Assembly: GCA_027311485.1 (NCBI GenBank)
Contig: DAICYU010000068.1
Span: 1 to 9,220, forward strand
From: Acetobacteraceae bacterium
GTDB lineage: Bacteria; Pseudomonadota; Alphaproteobacteria; Acetobacterales; Acetobacteraceae
Direction: 5' to 3'
Length of the DNA stretch: 9,220 bases
Shown here: positions 6,853 through 9,220 of the stretch, piece by piece
Layout of the letters: the number at the start of each line of letters is the position of its first letter
Position numbering within the stretch: the first letter of the stretch is position 1
Notes under the pieces: model-generated
What the model was told of the DNA's origin: nothing
What the model saw: the letters and a program-made list of their open reading frames with translations, nothing else
Database searches by the model: none
Made by a program: the position numbers and the translations under genes

Positions 6853-6908
6853 GCTGGTTTGCTCTCCATAATGGTCAGGCTGACGCTAACCACCGGGATC
6901 AGACCGGG

Positions 6909-6920
6909 CCTTGCGCAAGG
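6909..6920. promoter_or_regulatory. Perfect 12-bp palindrome upstream of the metal ATPase, with adjacent TTGACC
   Basis: CCTTGCGCAAGG is its own reverse complement and lies 57 bases before the ATPase start. On the - strand it overlaps TTGACC (complement of 6919-6924), a good -35-like hexamer. The hexamer 17 bp downstream, TGATCC, is a poor -10. An operator at or just inside a promoter is typical of metal-responsive regulators, but no regulator gene is in the window. It may also be a hairpin in a read-through transcript. Confidence 0.45.
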
Positions 6921-6941
6921 TCAAGCGCGGGCGCGTGTCCG

Positions 6942-8165
6942 TTAGGCCTTGATCAGCGGACAGCCGCCCTGGCTCAGCGGACGCCAGGCTTCTTCCATGG
7001 GTGTTACGGCCGCGACCTTGGCGACATCCCAGGACTGCCGGCTCTCGGACGGCTTCTTCGCTTCCAGCAGATAGACCGGATGCAGCGCCCGGCCGTCGGC
7101 GCGAATCTTTCCGGGGCCGAAGCAATCGTCATCCGTTGGCATCGCCTTCATGCGATCCACCGTGGCACGCCCATCCGCCTTGGCGGCGGCAACGCCCATG
7201 TCACTGACGGCCTTCAGATAGTGCAGCGTTGCCGCATAGTCGCCGGCCTGGGTCATGTTCGGCCAGACACCGTTCGGCGTCTTGCCCTTGACGCGGTCGT
7301 TCCATGCACGCGTTCGATCGTTCAGATCCCAGTAATAAGACTCGCTCCAGCGCAGTCCTTGCGCGACCTCCAGGCCCAGGGCGCGGACGCCGCGCACCTG
7401 GATCAGCAGGGCAGCGATCTTCATGGTGGTGTGGAGGCCGAACTCATGCGCCTGCTTGATGCAGTTTTCGGTATCCGCGCCGGCCATGCACAGCCCCAGC
7501 ACCTTCGCGCCGGACGCCTGCGCCCGCAGCAGATGGGTCGAGAAATCGGTTGTCTCGGGGAATGGATAGGCGACGCTGCCCAGGACCTTGCCGCCCATGC
7601 CGGTGACGATCCCGGCGGTGTCGCGCTGCAGGGTCTGGCCGAAGGCGTAGTCGGCCGTAATGAAGAACCAGGTATCGCCGCCGGCCCGCACGGTCGCGCC
7701 GCCGGTGGAGCGGCCGAGCATGTAGGTGTCGTAGGTCCAGTGAACCGTGTTCGGGCTGCACTGCGGACCGGTCAGGTCGGACGAACCGGTGCCGGAATTC
7801 AGGTAGACCTTGTTCTTCTCGCGGCAGACCGTGTTGACCGCCAGCCCGACCGAGGATGTCGGCACGTCGACGATCGCATCCACGCCGTCACGATCGATCC
7901 ACTGCCGCGCGATCGACACACCGACATCGGGCTTGTTCTGGTGGTCGGCGGACAGCACCTCGACATCCCATCCCTTGCCGGGCACGCCGAAATCCAGCAA
8001 CGCCTGTTTTGTTCAGACAACACCGATGGGTCCGCCATCATCGCGATATGGGCCGGATTGATCGTTCAGCACCCCGATCCGGATCACCGGACGCTGCGCA
8101 AATCCATAACGAGGCAGCGCCAGGGCCGCGGCCGTTCCAAGCACGATGCGTCGTGTAACAGGCAT
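6942..8165 (-). pseudogene. ABC-transporter substrate-binding protein (LivK type), interrupted by in-frame TGA
   Basis: A periplasmic receptor of the branched-chain-amino-acid/aromatic-acid family that would deliver a ligand to an ABC importer. The full frame starts at the ATG at 8165, with GGAAA about 6 nt upstream. It encodes a signal peptide (VTRRIVLG, then an Ala/Leu-rich stretch ending GFA before Gln24; the Arg-Arg pair is Tat-like). The first strand follows as VIRIGVLNDQSGPYRDDGGP (27-46). Codon 51, at 8013-8015, is TGA in the same frame, and from codon 52 family-like sequence resumes without a gap. The remainder to the TAA at 6942-6944 is intact, with motifs such as ADHQNKPD (73-80), PNTVHWTYDTYM and MPTDDD. 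Total 407 codons, a normal length. No frameshift is needed, only one base change. A product starting at the TTG at 8000 would lack the signal peptide and be non-functional. No permease or ATP-binding gene adjoins it, so the ligand is unknown. It could be a true pseudogene, a sequencing error, or a readthrough gene. Confidence 0.85.
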
Positions 8166-8190
8166 GACGTTTCCACTACTCGTTTGTGCC

Positions 8191-8223
8191 AAAAAAAGGC
8201 GCCGGCCATCTCTGACCGGCGCC
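8191..8223 (-). terminator. Rho-independent terminator after the OB-fold gene
   Basis: On the - strand, GGCGCCGG pairs perfectly with CCGGCGCC, extended inwards by one T-G and one C-G pair around a 6-nt loop (AGAGAT). The stem is followed at once by seven Ts (complement of 8191-8197). It starts 22 bases after the OB-fold stop and ends 25 bases before the binding-protein start, so it closes the thiolase/OB-fold operon. Confidence 0.93.
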
Positions 8224-8245
8224 CGCTTATTGGTTTCAGTCGATA

Positions 8246-8647
8246 TCAGACCGGCTTGAACATGGGCATTGTCGGCCCGTCGTTCTCGGTCTGCACGAAT
8301 GTGACCGTGACGTCCTGGCCGATCTTCAAATCCTTGAGCTCACAGTCGACGAAGTTCGTCAGCATCTTCGGGCCTTCGGCCAGCGTGACGTAGCCGATGG
8401 CATAGGGCGGATTGCCCCGCTCCATGACGCTGAACGTATAGATCGTGCCCTTGCCGGACGCCTGCTCCCACTCGCATTCGCCGAAGCAGTATGGGCACAG
8501 GCTGCGCGGGTACCAGTGCGCCTTCTTGCACTTGGTGCAGCGCCGGATCATCAGCTTGCCGGCGGCCGAACCGTCGAAGAACGGCTTGGTTTCCGGGTTC
8601 GTCTCAGGCGTGCCGACGAACGGGATCTTGCGTGCTACGTAAGCCAT
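8246..8647 (-). CDS. Zn-ribbon OB-fold protein (DUF35 type), acyl-CoA thiolase partner
   Basis: A cytosolic 133-aa partner subunit for a thiolase-like enzyme. An N-terminal helical stretch is followed by a rubredoxin-like zinc ribbon with Cys37, Cys40, Cys51 and Cys54 (CTKC ... CPYC). An OB-fold then runs from about 60 to the end and is thought to contact the acyl-CoA. I chose the ATG at 8647 (MAYVARKIP): it has GGGAG about 8 nt upstream, and that site overlaps the stop of the thiolase. An in-frame start further upstream at 8686 would lie inside the thiolase gene and has no family-like sequence. The 5-bp spacing implies translational coupling. In known cases, such as steroid side-chain enzymes, such DUF35 proteins form complexes with the thiolase or hydratase encoded next to them. 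Which acyl-CoA is involved cannot be told. Confidence 0.93.
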   Translation of the reverse strand: MAYVARKIPFVGTPETNPETKPFFDGSAAGKLMIRRCTKCKKAHWYPRSLCPYCFGECEWEQASGKGTIYTFSVMERGNPPYAIGYVTLAEGPKMLTNFVDCELKDLKIGQDVTVTFVQTENDGPTMPMFKPV

Positions 8648-8652
8648 ATCGA

Positions 8653-9220
8653 TTACTCCCGTTCCAGGATCACGGTGCTGCCGCAATGGCGGGTGCCCAG
8701 GGCGCCGCCGGTGCCATGCGCGATCGCCAGATCACAGTTCGGCACCTGCACCTTCGGATGCGCTTCGCCGCGCAACTGGCGGACCGCTTCGATGATCTTG
8801 GTGATGCCGCCGCGGTTGGCCGGGTGGTTGGAGCACAATCCGCCGCCATCGGTGTTGAACGGCAGCTTGCCGACGCCCGAAATCAGGTTGCCGTCAGCGA
8901 CGAACTTGCCGCCTTCACCCTTCTTGCAGAAGCCCAGATCCTCCAGCTGCATCAGCACGGTGATGGTGAAGCTGTCGTAGATTGAGGCGTACTTGATGTC
9001 GGACGGCTTGATGCCGGACATTTCCCACGCCGGCGGGCCGGACCAGCGGGCGGCAGTGTAGGTCAGGTCGACATCGCCGCCCATCTGGTGCTTGGGCGAT
9101 TCGCCGACGCCGATGACCTTCACGCGCGGGCGGTTCAGGCTTTTGGCGATTTCCGGCTTGGTCAGCACCAGGGCGCCGCCGCCGTCACTGATGACGCAGC
9201 AATCCAGCCGGTGCAGCGGT
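8653..9220 (-). CDS. Thiolase / lipid-transfer-type acetyl-CoA acetyltransferase (C-terminal part)
   Basis: The frame is open to the right window edge, so only the last 188 residues of the protein are present and the true start lies outside. The part seen contains DCCVISDGGGALVL (end of the N-terminal thiolase domain), then YASIYDSFT and GGLCSNHPANRGG with the His typical of thiolase catalysis, and the C-terminal NCDLAIAHGTGG. Where classic degradative thiolases have their second catalytic Cys (CxGGG), this protein has a His in AHGTGG. That is typical of the SCP2/lipid-transfer-like group, whose members may do retro-Claisen or aldol-type cleavage rather than simple thiolysis. The N-terminal nucleophilic Cys is not in the window. 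Its stop (complement of 8653-8655) overlaps the ribosome-binding region of the OB-fold gene, so the two form an operon. This supports acyl-CoA chemistry, but the substrate is unknown. Confidence 0.93.
   Translation of the reverse strand, partial: PLHRLDCCVISDGGGALVLTKPEIAKSLNRPRVKVIGVGESPKHQMGGDVDLTYTAARWSGPPAWEMSGIKPSDIKYASIYDSFTITVLMQLEDLGFCKKGEGGKFVADGNLISGVGKLPFNTDGGGLCSNHPANRGGITKIIEAVRQLRGEAHPKVQVPNCDLAIAHGTGGALGTRHCGSTVILERE

Noticed and set aside
8013..8015. Selenocysteine at the in-frame TGA of the binding protein
   Set aside because: No convincing SECIS-like hairpin follows the TGA within the expected distance, and this family is not known to use selenocysteine.
7080..8393. 437-aa open frame on the + strand covering the binding protein and OB-fold gene
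   Set aside because: It is antisense to recognisable protein families on the - strand, has no family-like content and arises from the G/C-rich codon pattern.
8648..8686. Upstream start for the OB-fold protein adding 13 residues
   Set aside because: The added residues lie in the thiolase gene, do not look like the family, and the ATG at 8647 has its own ribosome-binding site.
1..9220. tRNA or rRNA genes, CRISPR arrays, transposases, insertion-sequence ends, phage genes
   Set aside because: None was seen: no regularly spaced repeats, no cloverleaf-like sequences and no transposase or integrase motifs in any frame.

Overview
The window is G+C-rich bacterial DNA with strongly G/C-biased third codon positions. 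Gene content (an ornithine-decarboxylase-like enzyme beside homospermidine synthase, a TauD/TfdA dioxygenase, a LivK-type binding protein, a thiolase paired with a Zn-ribbon OB-fold protein, and a P1B-5 ATPase with a hemerythrin tail) fits an alphaproteobacterium. The protein style suggests Rhodospirillales/Acetobacteraceae or a relative. That placement is inference from remembered family resemblance, not from a search.

Layout. (1) Bases 1-3005, + strand: a 5' region with two adjacent hairpins, then a fold-type III PLP decarboxylase (N-terminus possibly frameshifted), a 219-base gap, and homospermidine synthase. Together these would convert ornithine to putrescine and then to homospermidine. 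(2) A large hairpin at 3026-3060 separates homospermidine synthase from a convergent nucleoside/base deaminase (- strand, 3068-3565). The deaminase is divergent from an Fe(II)/2-oxoglutarate dioxygenase (+ strand, 3675-4508). (3) Bases 4516-9220 are all - strand and read right to left: a thiolase cut by the window edge, a 4'-adjacent Zn-ribbon/OB-fold partner, a canonical intrinsic terminator, an ABC-transporter substrate-binding protein broken by an in-frame TGA, and a P1B-5 metal ATPase carrying a C-terminal hemerythrin-like domain.

How the genes work together. Two functional pairs are clear: decarboxylase plus homospermidine synthase (polyamine biosynthesis) and thiolase plus OB-fold protein (acyl-CoA chemistry). 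The binding protein, deaminase, dioxygenase and metal pump have no evident shared pathway. I do not see a wholly new system. The points most worth a second look are the nonsense codon in an otherwise intact binding protein, the apparent N-terminal frameshift of the decarboxylase, the ATPase-hemerythrin fusion, and a perfect 12-bp palindrome in front of that ATPase. Two independent lesions in otherwise well-conserved genes could mean genuine gene decay or sequence errors. The window alone cannot tell these apart.
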